Shown piece by piece: positions 47,836-56,217 of a stretch of DNA of 64,000 nt; the first letter of the stretch is position 1, and every line of letters begins with the position of its first letter. The translations under genes and the position numbers were made by a program. This stretch comes from Streptomonospora salina (lineage in GTDB: Bacteria; Actinomycetota; Actinomycetes; Streptosporangiales; Streptosporangiaceae), in contig NZ_JACHLY010000001.1 of the NCBI RefSeq assembly GCF_014204715.1, positions 3,618,501 to 3,682,500 of the forward strand, written 5' to 3'. A model generated the notes under the pieces. That model was not told where the DNA came from. It searched no databases and worked only from the letters and a program-made list of their open reading frames with translations.

Positions 47836-49413
47836 TCACCCCTGCGCGGGCTGTGCGCCGACCGCGTGCTCGGCTGCGTCGGGCCGGCTGCGTGCGCGCC
47901 CGGAGCCGGGGGCCGTGCGCAGGTGGTAGTTGCCGGGGTCGAAGCGTCTGGTGCGCAGCTTGTAGTCCCAGGTGAATCCGGGCCACAGGGTGGTGTTGCG
48001 GCCCTGGTCGTTGAGGTACCAGCTGTCGCAGCCGCCGCTGACCCACACGGTGCCTTCCATCTTCTTCTGGACCCACCGGGTGTAGGCCTCCTGCGCCTCG
48101 GCGCGCGGTTCCAGCCGGTCGGCGCCGCGGTCGTGGGCGTAGCGCAGTGCGGCCATGGTGTAGCCGATCTGGGCTTCGAGCATGAACAGCTGGGAGGTGT
48201 GGCCCAGCCCGGTGTTGGGGCCGGCCAGTACGAACAGGTTGGGGTAGCCGGACACTGTGGTGCCCCGGTGCGCGCTCATGCCCGCACCGCTGTTCCAGCG
48301 GTCGGCCAGCAGCACACCCTCGGCGTCGCGGATCCGGTGGGCGATGGGGCTGTCGGTGACGTGGAAGCCGGTGCCGAAGATCAGCGTGTCCACCTCGTGG
48401 CGGGTGCCGTCGGCGGTGACGACGGCGTCGGCCTGGACCTCGGAGATGGAGTCGGTGACCACGTCGACGTTGGGCGCGGCGAGCGCCGGATAGTAGTCGT
48501 TGGACAGCAGGATGCGCTTGCAGCCGATGGTGTAGTCGGGGATCAGCTTGCGGCGCAGCTCGGGGTCCTGCACACCGCGCCGCAGGTTGGCCAGCGCGAG
48601 CTTCTCGACGAGCTTGAGCAGCCGCGTGTTCTTGGCGAAGCCGAAGATGTAGTTCTCCCGGCCCCAGTAGATGAGGGTGCGGGCCAAGCGCTGGACCGCA
48701 GGAACGGCGTTGTAGATCCGCTGCTCGACGGCGGTGATGTCGCGGTCGTGGCGCGGGATCACCCACGCCGGGGTGCGCTGGAACACCCGCATCGTGTCGA
48801 CGTCGGGCTGGATCTCGGGGACGAACTGGATCGCCGAGGCGCCCGTGCCGACCACACCGACCTTGCGGCCGGTGAGGTCGTGGCCGTGGTTCCAGGTCGC
48901 GGAGTGGAAGACCTCGCCTTCGAAGGCGTCGAGCCCGGGCAGGTCCGGGATGGCGGGATCGGCCAGTGGGCCGCAGCCGGTGACCAGGAACTGGGCGGTG
49001 ACGGTGCCGCCGGTGGTGTGCACCCGCCACCGGTTGCCTTCGGGTTCCCAGCGGGCCTCGGTCACGTCGTGGCCGAAGCGGATGTGGCGTACGACGTCGT
49101 AGTCCTTGGCCACCCGGCGCAGGTAGTCCCAGATCTCGGGTTGCGGCGAGAAGCTGCGGCTCCAGTCCGGATTGGGGGCGAAGGAGAAGGAGTACAGGTG
49201 CGAAGGGACGTCGCACGCGGCACCGGGGTAGGTGTTGTCGCGCCAGGTGCCGCCGACGTCCTCGGCGCGCTCCAGCAGCACGATGTCGTCGAGCCCGGCC
49301 TGTTTGAGCCGGACGGCCGTTCCGATTCCGGCGAACCCGGTGCCGATGACGGCGACCCGGTAATGGGGAGTCGCCGCCTCCCGGGTGTCGGTCGCATCCT
49401 GTGCTTGGGTCAC
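47836..49413 (-). CDS. Baeyer-Villiger-type flavin monooxygenase
   Basis: FAD- and NADPH-dependent monooxygenase of 525 residues. FAD site: RVAVIGTGFAGIGTAVRL. The fingerprint F-x-G-x3-H-x3-W is FEGEVFHSATW, followed by the NADPH site KVGVVGTGASAIQFVPEI. This is the class B (type I BVMO) set, so it probably oxidises a ketone, aldehyde or heteroatom. The C-terminal 25 residues are disordered. GTG start; a weak AAGGA is 11 nt away. It is the middle gene of the AurF-BVMO-DUF4873 operon, 107 nt after the diiron oxygenase gene. No substrate can be assigned. Confidence 0.92.
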   Translation of the reverse strand: MTQAQDATDTREAATPHYRVAVIGTGFAGIGTAVRLKQAGLDDIVLLERAEDVGGTWRDNTYPGAACDVPSHLYSFSFAPNPDWSRSFSPQPEIWDYLRRVAKDYDVVRHIRFGHDVTEARWEPEGNRWRVHTTGGTVTAQFLVTGCGPLADPAIPDLPGLDAFEGEVFHSATWNHGHDLTGRKVGVVGTGASAIQFVPEIQPDVDTMRVFQRTPAWVIPRHDRDITAVEQRIYNAVPAVQRLARTLIYWGRENYIFGFAKNTRLLKLVEKLALANLRRGVQDPELRRKLIPDYTIGCKRILLSNDYYPALAAPNVDVVTDSISEVQADAVVTADGTRHEVDTLIFGTGFHVTDSPIAHRIRDAEGVLLADRWNSGAGMSAHRGTTVSGYPNLFVLAGPNTGLGHTSQLFMLEAQIGYTMAALRYAHDRGADRLEPRAEAQEAYTRWVQKKMEGTVWVSGGCDSWYLNDQGRNTTLWPGFTWDYKLRTRRFDPGNYHLRTAPGSGRARSRPDAAEHAVGAQPAQG

Positions 49414-49520
49414 GTCAGCCGATCCTTTCCGGCCGGTCGAGCGGGCGGTCGGCCCGCCGGGCCCGCGTGCAGCGCAGCGGGTCCCGGCGGGGCGGCCGGC
49501 GGGGGAGCCGGCCCGGTCGC

Positions 49521-50477
49521 TCAGGCGCGTTGAGCTTCCGGGCCGGCGGTCGTGGGGGCGGATGCGCCGCGGCGGCCCAGCAGTCCGGCCTTGCGCCAGA
49601 AGTACCTGCCGGGGCCCGAGATGGCGCCCGCGCGGTCGAGGGTGTCCACGACCTTGCGGGCCGCCCAGGTCTTGGTGTCGATCCAGTGCGGGTTGCGGCG
49701 GGCCGCCTTGCGGGCTTCCCGGGGATCGAGGCCGACGCGCTTATAGACCGCGGGGTTGATCAGCCGGGTCGCCGAGTAGTACACGACCAGGCTCAGCATG
49801 ATCCTGCTGTAGTGCTGGACGACGGGGCCGCGCTTGTTCCAGTCGCGCGCGAACTCCTCGCGGGCGTAGCGCATGTGCCGCGCCTCTTCCACGACGTGGA
49901 TGCGCGAGACCGCCCGGGTGAGGGGCTCCAGTTCCTCGTCGGCCATGATCTCGCGCTGGAGCTGGTCGAGGATCTCCTCGACGAACAGGGCGCCGCTGAA
50001 GGTCAGGGGGCCGTTGGAGATGGTCTTGAAGACCTTGCCCAGGAAGTGGGCGACGGGATCGAGCCGGTAGTAGGGGGCGTCGAGCTTGCCCAGCAGCTTG
50101 GCGAACATGACCGAGTGGCGGCATTCGTCGGCCACTTCGGTGTAGGCGTACTGCACGTGGTTGCTGGTGGGGTCGCGGTCGTAGGCGTGGCGCACGAGCA
50201 TCTGCATCAGGATCGTTTCGAACCAGATCCCGATGCTGGCGACGCTGGCGATCTCCTGGCGGCTGAGCTCCTTGCGCTGTTCCTCGGTGAGCGACTCCCA
50301 CAGTTCGGTCCCGTAGAGGGAGATCCGCTCGGGCCGGATGGCGTAGCGGTCCGGGTCGACGGGGGCGTCCCAGTCGATCTCGACGAGGGGGTCGAAGGAC
50401 GCCTTGGCCGACGAGCGCAGCAGGCGTTTGGCGATGTCTTCGCGGTCGGTCGTGCGGGTCTGCGGCTCAACGGTCAA
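49521..50477 (-). CDS. AurF-like diiron oxygenase
   Basis: Protein of 318 residues of the p-aminobenzoate N-oxygenase (AurF) type. The diiron ligands are visible in TEVADECRHSVMFAKLLG, FVEEILDQLQREIM and IHVVEEARHMRYAREEF (E-x-x-H type pairs). AurF itself oxidises an aryl amine to a nitro group; most homologues in actinobacteria are uncharacterised and may act on lipids or small aromatics. The ATG at 50477 is the first in frame, with AGGAGG just upstream. It is the first gene after a strong promoter (50605-50633). Confidence 0.9.
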   Translation of the reverse strand: MTVEPQTRTTDREDIAKRLLRSSAKASFDPLVEIDWDAPVDPDRYAIRPERISLYGTELWESLTEEQRKELSRQEIASVASIGIWFETILMQMLVRHAYDRDPTSNHVQYAYTEVADECRHSVMFAKLLGKLDAPYYRLDPVAHFLGKVFKTISNGPLTFSGALFVEEILDQLQREIMADEELEPLTRAVSRIHVVEEARHMRYAREEFARDWNKRGPVVQHYSRIMLSLVVYYSATRLINPAVYKRVGLDPREARKAARRNPHWIDTKTWAARKVVDTLDRAGAISGPGRYFWRKAGLLGRRGASAPTTAGPEAQRA

Positions 50478-50603
50478 CGTCGGTCCTCCTTGTCCTCATC
50501 CGGCGGCGGCCCGGCGGCTGCCGACGGCGGTGGACCCGGTGGGTTCGCCGCCGGACCGCGCCCTGAGGGGCGGATGTGATCTCGTCCACACCGTGGATGC
50601 CGA

Positions 50604-50633
50604 AACATTACAACGGCCATTGTCACAATTCAA
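50604..50633 (-). promoter_or_regulatory. promoter A, AurF operon, with TGTGAC spacer dyad
   Basis: On the minus strand: -35 TTGAAT (50628-50633), 17-nt spacer, -10 TAATGT (50605-50610). The spacer begins with TGTGAC and the dyad ATTGT-G-ACAAT covers its upstream edge. TGTGAC-N8-TTGTAATGTT is shared with promoter B at 53679-53702. Confidence 0.7.
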
Positions 50634-50729
50634 GCGGTAAGCCGAATCGGGAGGAAGCGGCGCTACACGGGCGGCCGTGTCGGAGCCCGCGCGTTTCCCC
50701 GCGGCCGCCGGATCCCGCCCGCGACGCCC

Positions 50730-50735
50730 TAGGCT
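50730..50735 (+). promoter_or_regulatory. leaderless -10 (TAGGCT) of the MerR gene
   Basis: TAGGCT, 6 nt, ATG at 50742, no Shine-Dalgarno. Confidence 0.5.
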
Positions 50736-50741
50736 TGGGGC

Positions 50742-51635
50742 ATGGCCGAATACCGCATCGACGAGTTGGCGCGGCTCGCGGGTACGACGGTGCGTAACGT
50801 CCGCGTCTACCAGGACCGGGGGCTGCTCTCCCCGCCCCGCCGCGAAGGGCGTGTGGGCATCTACACCGAGTCCCACCTGGCGCGGCTGCGGCTGATCGGC
50901 CAGTTGCTCAAGCGGGGCTACACCTTCGCCAACATCAGCGAGCTCGTCACCGTCTGGGAACGCGGCGGCGACCTGCACGACATCCTCGGATTCGAGTCGG
51001 CCGTGGGCGATCCGTGGTCGGACGAGATTCCCGGATACATCACCATGTCCGAACTGCGCGACACGTTCCCCGGGCAACTCAGCGCGCCGAACATCACCCG
51101 GTCGCTGCGGCTGGGCCTGATCGAGCGCGAAGGGCTGCGCTTCCGGGTGCCCAGCCCCCGGCTGCTCAACGCCGGCGCGGAGCTGGTGGCGGCGGGCATG
51201 GAACTCAGCACCGTCCTGGACATCTCCGAGCGGCTGAAGGAGCGCGTGGGCGACCTCGCCGGCGAGCTGGTGCGCTCGGTCGCCGACCACATCCTCGCCC
51301 AGCACGCCCCGCAGGGGATCCTGCAGGGCGAGGAGATCGCCGAGACCGCCACGCTGGTACGCCGGCTGCGGCCCCTGGCCCAGACCGCGGTCGACGCCAT
51401 GCTCGCCGACGCCATGGCCCGCAACCTCCAGGAGGTGCTGGGCGAGCACTTCGCCGAGGTGCTCGAACACATCAACGAGCGCAAAAGCACCGCGGAGGCG
51501 ATCGAGGCGGCGGACGGAGCCGGACGGGGGGACGACGGGTCGGACGGAGCGGACGGCGCAGTCGCCGACGGGTCGGACGGCGCCGCCGGAGGCGCGGTCG
51601 GCGGGACCCCGGCCGCGGAGCGGCCCTCGGCCTGA
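50742..51635 (+). CDS. MerR family transcriptional regulator
   Basis: Regulator of 297 residues. The winged HTH at the N-terminus is YRIDELARLAGTTVRNVRVYQDRGLLSPP followed by a MerR wing and LRLIGQLLKRGYTFANI. The remaining ~200 residues are an alpha-helical effector-type domain (about 75-240) and an acidic, Gly/Asp-rich disordered tail. It is divergent from the AurF operon and convergent with the GMC oxidoreductase gene. MerR proteins usually bind dyads in the promoter spacer, exactly where the two similar promoters (50604-50633, 53672-53702) carry one. It is therefore the best candidate regulator (inference). Confidence 0.92.
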   Translation: MAEYRIDELARLAGTTVRNVRVYQDRGLLSPPRREGRVGIYTESHLARLRLIGQLLKRGYTFANISELVTVWERGGDLHDILGFESAVGDPWSDEIPGYITMSELRDTFPGQLSAPNITRSLRLGLIEREGLRFRVPSPRLLNAGAELVAAGMELSTVLDISERLKERVGDLAGELVRSVADHILAQHAPQGILQGEEIAETATLVRRLRPLAQTAVDAMLADAMARNLQEVLGEHFAEVLEHINERKSTAEAIEAADGAGRGDDGSDGADGAVADGSDGAAGGAVGGTPAAERPSA

Positions 51636-51652
51636 CCCACGGCGCCCGTGGG
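51636..51652 (+). terminator. MerR gene proximal hairpin
   Basis: CCCACG, 5-nt loop, CGTGGG directly after the stop codon. Confidence 0.45.
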
Positions 51653-51674
51653 CCCTCCCACTCCCGCGCACGCA

Positions 51675-51727
51675 CCGCTCCGCCGCCCGCGGCCCCGGGG
51701 GACGAGGGGACGCGGGCCGCGGAGCGG
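51675..51727. terminator. bidirectional terminator, MerR / GMC
   Basis: Arms 51675-51691 and 51711-51727 pair over 17 bp with one mismatch, 19-nt loop, between convergent genes. Confidence 0.75.
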
Positions 51728-51733
51728 ACCGGG

Positions 51734-53599
51734 TCAGGTCCGGCGGGCGGCGCCTTCGGACTCGCCGGCGGTCTCGCCCGGTCCGGCCACGCTCAGCGGC
51801 AGCGGTGCGGTGAAGCGCAGCTCGGCCATCGCCCCGGCCGGGACCGCCGGATCGTTCGGGAACACCGGGGTGATGCGCCGATAGGCCTCGCCGGCCGCGG
51901 GCCGGGGGTCGTCCTCGCCCTTGTTGGGCCAGTACGACATCGCCCGCTCCGCCTGAGCGGTGATGGTCAGCGACGGGTTCACGCCGAGGTTCGCCGAGAC
52001 CGCCGAGCCGTCGACCACGTGCACACCGGGGTGCCCGTAGAGCCGGTGATAGGGATCGACGACCCCCTCTTCGGGGGACGCGCCGATGGGGCACCCGCCC
52101 AGGAAGTGCGCCGTGAGCGGGATGTCCAGCACTTCGCCGATCGTGCCGCCGGCGTGTCCGCCGATCTCGTCGGCCAGGCGGGTCATCACCTCCTGGCCCT
52201 GGGGGATCCAGGTGGGGTTGGGCTCGCCGTGGCCCTGGCGCGAGGTCAGCACCCGGTTGCCCAGCGCCCCCCGCTTGGTGAACGTCGTCAGGGAGTTGTC
52301 CAGGGACTGCATGACCAGGCCGATGATCGTGCGCTCGGAGAAGCGGCGCACCGAGAGGCTGCGGGCGAAGACGCGGGGCCGGCGCGCGGCGATCCCCAGG
52401 AACCGCAGCCACCGCGGGATGCGTCCGCCGCCGGGCACCTGCACGGTGGCCAGCAGGCCCATCGCGTTGGAGCCCTTGCCGTAGCGGACCGGCTCCACGT
52501 GAGTGCGGGAGTCGGGATGCATCGACGAGGTGATCGCCACCCCTCGGGAGAAGTCCTCGGCGGGTGCGGCGTCCTTGTCCATCGCCCCGGCCAGCGACTC
52601 GGAGTTCGTCCGCGTCAGCGTGCCCAGCCGAGCGGAGATCCGCGCCAGTGCGCCGGTCTCGCGCATGCGGTGCAGCAGCGTCTGGGTGCCGTAGGTGCCG
52701 GCGGCGACCACCACATGGCGGGCCGTGAAGGTGCGTGCGTTGGCGCGCTTGCGCGGAGCGCCGGTGGAAAGGGCGTCGACCGCGTAGCCGGTTCCGCCGG
52801 TGCCCTCGCCGGGCAGTTCGCGCAGCCGCTCGACGGTGGTCATGGGGTGGATCACCGCGCCGTCGCGCTCGGCGAAGTACAGGTAGTTCTCGGTGAGCGT
52901 GTTCTTGGCGCCGTGACGGCAGCCGGTCATGCACGCGCCGCACTCGATGCAGGCTTTGCGGTCGGGTCCGGCGCCGCCGAAGTAGGGGTCGCCGCCGTCC
53001 TCGCCCGGTGCCGCGCGGTGCTCGCCGTCGCCGTCGTCGGCGTCGCCGAAGTAGACGCCCACCGGCGCCATGTGGAAGCTCGCGCCCACCCCCATGTCGT
53101 CGGCGACCTTCCTCAGGTGCGCGTCCGAGGGGGTCACGGTCGGGTTGGTGCGCACGCCGAGCATGCGGCGGGCCTGGTCGTAGTGGGGCGCGAGCTCCGA
53201 GCGCCAGTCGGTGATGCCGCGCCACTGGGGGTCGTCGTAGAAGTCGTCGAGCGGCGTATAGAGCGTGTTGGCGTAGTTCAGGGAACCGCCGCCGACGCCG
53301 GCCCCCGCCAGGATCATGACGTCGCGCAGCAGGTGGATGCGCTGGATGCCGTACATGCCGAGGCGGGGCGCCCATATGAAGTTCTTCACATCCCACGAGG
53401 TCTCGGGGAGGGTCTCGGGGGTGAAGCGCCGCCCGGCTTCGAGGACGCCGACGCGGTAGCCCTTTTCGGTCAGTCTTAGGGCGCTTACGGCACCGCCGAA
53501 ACCAGAGCCGATGACAACGACGTCGTAGTCGAAGTCGCCGGAGCGGGGGGCCGCCTCGGGGTGCTTCTCGGGTGCTGTGCTTGCGCTGTGCGTTGCCAC
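51734..53599 (-). CDS. GMC-family oxidoreductase (cholesterol-oxidase-like) with Cys cluster
   Basis: FAD-dependent oxidoreductase of 621 residues. FAD motif: YDVVVIGSGFGGAVSALRLTEKGYRVGVLEAG. The GMC C-terminal domain has LTAHFLGGCPIGASPEEGVVDPYHR. A CxxCxxCxxxC cluster (CIECGACMTGC) fits a ferredoxin-like 4Fe-4S site, as in the ChoD-like branch of the family. GTG start at 53599 with GGAAGGCGAGG upstream. It probably oxidises a sterol, lipid alcohol or similar substrate. It is divergent from the DUF6230 operon. Confidence 0.9.
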   Translation of the reverse strand: MATHSASTAPEKHPEAAPRSGDFDYDVVVIGSGFGGAVSALRLTEKGYRVGVLEAGRRFTPETLPETSWDVKNFIWAPRLGMYGIQRIHLLRDVMILAGAGVGGGSLNYANTLYTPLDDFYDDPQWRGITDWRSELAPHYDQARRMLGVRTNPTVTPSDAHLRKVADDMGVGASFHMAPVGVYFGDADDGDGEHRAAPGEDGGDPYFGGAGPDRKACIECGACMTGCRHGAKNTLTENYLYFAERDGAVIHPMTTVERLRELPGEGTGGTGYAVDALSTGAPRKRANARTFTARHVVVAAGTYGTQTLLHRMRETGALARISARLGTLTRTNSESLAGAMDKDAAPAEDFSRGVAITSSMHPDSRTHVEPVRYGKGSNAMGLLATVQVPGGGRIPRWLRFLGIAARRPRVFARSLSVRRFSERTIIGLVMQSLDNSLTTFTKRGALGNRVLTSRQGHGEPNPTWIPQGQEVMTRLADEIGGHAGGTIGEVLDIPLTAHFLGGCPIGASPEEGVVDPYHRLYGHPGVHVVDGSAVSANLGVNPSLTITAQAERAMSYWPNKGEDDPRPAAGEAYRRITPVFPNDPAVPAGAMAELRFTAPLPLSVAGPGETAGESEGAARRT

Positions 53600-53671
53600 G
53601 GCCTCGCCTTCCTGTGCCGTCCATGCTGCTGAGGGTCGTCCTCGCGGCGAATTCGCACGTGAGGCAGACGG

Positions 53672-53702
53672 TTGGAAATGTGACATCAACTATTGTAATG
53701 TT
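53672..53702 (+). promoter_or_regulatory. promoter B, DUF6230 operon, with TGTGAC spacer dyad
   Basis: -35 TTGGAA (53672-53677), 18-nt spacer, -10 TAATGT (53696-53701). The spacer contains the dyad ATGT-G-ACAT and the same TGTGAC-N8-TTGTAATGTT as promoter A. Points toward the DUF6230-DUF6114 genes. Confidence 0.7.
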
Positions 53703-53709
53703 CATCACC

Positions 53710-53721
53710 TACCCGCGGGTA
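53710..53721. promoter_or_regulatory. TACCCGCGGGTA palindrome
   Basis: Perfect 12-bp palindrome just downstream of promoter B, near the expected transcription start, so well placed for a repressor. One base differs from TACCTGCGGGTA at 14113-14124. Confidence 0.55.
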
Positions 53722-53816
53722 AGGTGGCCTGATCAACACAAGGGCGCACATACCTCACACCCCCTCGCCCCCATCGCGGACACCGGCTGATCGATGTCCG
53801 TAAAGGAGGAAGTTCA

Positions 53817-54440
53817 ATGGCAGAGGAGACGGCTGCGGAAGCCCCCCGGGCGTCCGGCGGCACCGCCTGGAAGCGGTTCGCTCTCACCTTCATCCCGGCG
53901 CTGGGCGCCGCGGGAATCCTCGTCGGCCTGACCGCCCAGGGCACCCTCGCCGCTTCGTTCGCGGTCTCGGGCGAGAGCTTCAAGGTCTCGGCCGACCAGC
54001 TCAGCGGAGACGGCTTCGCGCAGTTCCCCGAGACCGCGACCTCCGCCGACGGCACGGAGCACCCCGTCGCCCTCTCCGTCATCGACCATGCAGAGCTGAG
54101 CAACCTCTGCCAGTCGGTGCTGATGGACACCGGGGTCGGCGAGGTGACCCTGCTCGTCAAGGCCGGCCAGGGCGACCAGCCCGCGGTCGCCGAGAACATG
54201 GTCATCGACGTCGAGCAGCTCTCCGGCGACGCCGAGTTCACCCAGATGGAGATCGGCCGCGACGCCAGCACCCTGGAGAACGCCAGCGGCGAGAGCGGCG
54301 AGGTCGGCGCCTTCGGCCAGCAGGCCGACACCATCACCGTCGACGGGCTCCGGCAGACGGCATGGTCCGTCAACGCCGGCACCTTCAGCCTCACCGGTCT
54401 GAAGCTGAACGTGAAGCCCGGTAATCACGAGTGCTACTGA
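53817..54440 (+). CDS. DUF6230 family protein
   Basis: Protein of 207 residues. One N-terminal membrane helix (FALTFIPALGAAGILVGLTAQG) is followed by an extracytoplasmic beta-rich domain (SFAVSGESFKVSADQL, ending TFSLTGLKLNVKPGNHECY). This is the DUF6230 family of streptomycete-type actinobacteria, of unknown function, usually next to DUF6114. AAAGGAGGAAG precedes the ATG. It is 4 nt from the DUF6114 gene, so one operon. It may interact with that membrane protein. Confidence 0.92.
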   Translation: MAEETAAEAPRASGGTAWKRFALTFIPALGAAGILVGLTAQGTLAASFAVSGESFKVSADQLSGDGFAQFPETATSADGTEHPVALSVIDHAELSNLCQSVLMDTGVGEVTLLVKAGQGDQPAVAENMVIDVEQLSGDAEFTQMEIGRDASTLENASGESGEVGAFGQQADTITVDGLRQTAWSVNAGTFSLTGLKLNVKPGNHECY

Positions 54441-54444
54441 TCCC

Positions 54445-56061
54445 ATGACCCGAAACGGCACCTCACGCAGGTGGCAGACCGCCCGCGCGGCGTTTCGGCA
54501 GTGGCGCGGCAGCCGCCCCTTCTGGGGCGGTCTGCTGATCGTGCTGTCCGGAGCCGTCATCGTCGCCGCGCCCGCGCTGAACCCCCTCGACCTGATCGTC
54601 AAGCAGGGCGTCGCGGGCATCTCCGGCTACTTCGCCGGACTGCTGCTGATGGCGGTCGGCGTGCTGGCGTGGCTGCAACCGCCGCAACGCTTCTTCTACG
54701 GCATCGCGGCGATGCTCCTCGCCCTCGTCTCCTTCGTCACCTCGAACTTCGGCGGCTTCGTCTTCGGGATGCTCTTCGGCCTGGTCGGCGGTGCGCTGAC
54801 CGCCTCCTGGGTTCCCGACCGCGCCCGCGCAGCCGCGTCGCCGGGCACGTCCGCGCCGGGCCGCACCCGCCTGGCCGGGCTGCGCGGCCGCCGCACGGGA
54901 CGGGGCGGCGGGGCCGCGGCGGCGGAGACCGCGGTCCAGCCTGCTGACGCGGACGCCGCGGACGAGTCGGACACCGGATCCCGGGACACCTCCGCAGCCG
55001 GGACCGGGCCGGCCGGTGCCGGGACGGATCCCGCGCAGGGGCCCGACGCCCCTGCGCAGGACTCCGCCCGCGACGCCCCGGACACGGACTCCGGCGAGCC
55101 CCGGGCCGACGGTGCCACCTACTTCACGTCGCCCGGTTCCCCGTCCGGCGACACCGCGGCCGGGCGGCGCCGGCGGACCGGTGACGGTCCCGCGCCGGGC
55201 GACAGCCCGGGGGGCGGCCGGATGCACTCGCTGGCCGCGGTCGCCGCGGCGCTGGTCGTCGCGGTCCCCGCCCCCGCTACCGTCACCTGGCCCTGGGACG
55301 ACTGGTTCGGCGGCGACGAAAGCGGCGAGGAGACCTCCGAGCCCGACCCGTCGCCGACTCCGACCGCCTCTCCGACGACACCCGCGCCCTCCGGCGGCCC
55401 GGACGGCGGAGGCGGGGGCGACGGAGGGGGCGACGGAGAGGCCGCGGGCGGACAGGACGGTTCCGCTGAGGACGACGGCGAGGACGAGGGCGACGAGGAG
55501 TCCGAGACCGCCGAGGAGTGCTCGGTCCAGGAAGGCTCCTCCTCGATGGGCGAGGACGAGTACCGCGCCCTGCTCGAAGCCTGCCGCCAGGCCAAGGAGG
55601 ACGGCCAGGATCCCGAATTCGAGGTCCGGCAGGGCGACGCTCCGGAAGGCGACGGGCCCTGGCTCGCCCACACCGACCCCTCCGGGCTCGACGCCGACTC
55701 CCTCAGCATGAGCGGTGCGGCCTTCGAAGGCGTGGTCGAATACCCCGTCCACGGCGGCACCGTGCGCTACCTGAAGCTGTCCATGGACACCGCGGAGCTC
55801 AGCGGCGCCCGGCAGTGGGCGGAGCACGACGGGACGACCACGTCGCTGGGGATCCCGGAGATGACCATGTCCGGTGACGTCGTCATGCACGTCACCCGGA
55901 TGAAGGTGCGGATTCTGGGCATCCCGCTGGAGTTCACGCCGGACTTCCCGCCTCCGCTGCTGCTCCCGTCGATGACGGTCACCGATCTGGAGGCCGACCA
56001 GCCGCTGGCCCGGGCCCAGACGGTCACCATCGCCGGGCTCGACGAGCAGGTGGGGGACTGA
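54445..56061 (+). CDS. DUF6114 membrane protein with extra C-terminal domain
   Basis: Protein of 538 residues. The N-terminal ~130 residues are four membrane helices with WRGSRPFWGGLLIVLSGAVI and the conserved FFYGIAAMLLALVSFVTSNFGGFVFGMLFGLVGGALT, the DUF6114 core. Then comes a long Pro/Asp/Gly/Thr-rich disordered stretch, one more hydrophobic segment (LAAVAAALVVAVPAPATV), an acidic linker, and a ~130-residue beta-rich C-terminal domain (GVVEYPVHGGTVRYLKLSM). Typical DUF6114 proteins consist mainly of the membrane core, so this is a fusion or extension. The C-terminal domain could be exported and may resemble its DUF6230 partner. Confidence 0.85.
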   Translation: MTRNGTSRRWQTARAAFRQWRGSRPFWGGLLIVLSGAVIVAAPALNPLDLIVKQGVAGISGYFAGLLLMAVGVLAWLQPPQRFFYGIAAMLLALVSFVTSNFGGFVFGMLFGLVGGALTASWVPDRARAAASPGTSAPGRTRLAGLRGRRTGRGGGAAAAETAVQPADADAADESDTGSRDTSAAGTGPAGAGTDPAQGPDAPAQDSARDAPDTDSGEPRADGATYFTSPGSPSGDTAAGRRRRTGDGPAPGDSPGGGRMHSLAAVAAALVVAVPAPATVTWPWDDWFGGDESGEETSEPDPSPTPTASPTTPAPSGGPDGGGGGDGGGDGEAAGGQDGSAEDDGEDEGDEESETAEECSVQEGSSSMGEDEYRALLEACRQAKEDGQDPEFEVRQGDAPEGDGPWLAHTDPSGLDADSLSMSGAAFEGVVEYPVHGGTVRYLKLSMDTAELSGARQWAEHDGTTTSLGIPEMTMSGDVVMHVTRMKVRILGIPLEFTPDFPPPLLLPSMTVTDLEADQPLARAQTVTIAGLDEQVGD

Positions 56062-56152
56062 CCGGAGGGCGGCGGCACTCCGGCGGAGGCGGAGTCCGGT
56101 CGGCAGCCGTCCGGGCGTGCCGAAGCGGTGATCGGGGCCCGGCCGCGGGCAC

Positions 56153-56188
56153 CCGCGGTGGGGCGGTCCGCTGACCGGCCCACCGCGG
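56153..56188. terminator. bidirectional terminator, DUF6114 / helicase
   Basis: CCGCGGTGGG and CCCACCGCGG arms, a G-G mismatch, then CGGTC / GACCG around a CGCT loop: a 15-pair stem between convergent genes. Confidence 0.75.
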
Positions 56189-56217
56189 CGCCGTACCGGC
56201 CCGTGCCGCGGCCCGGT

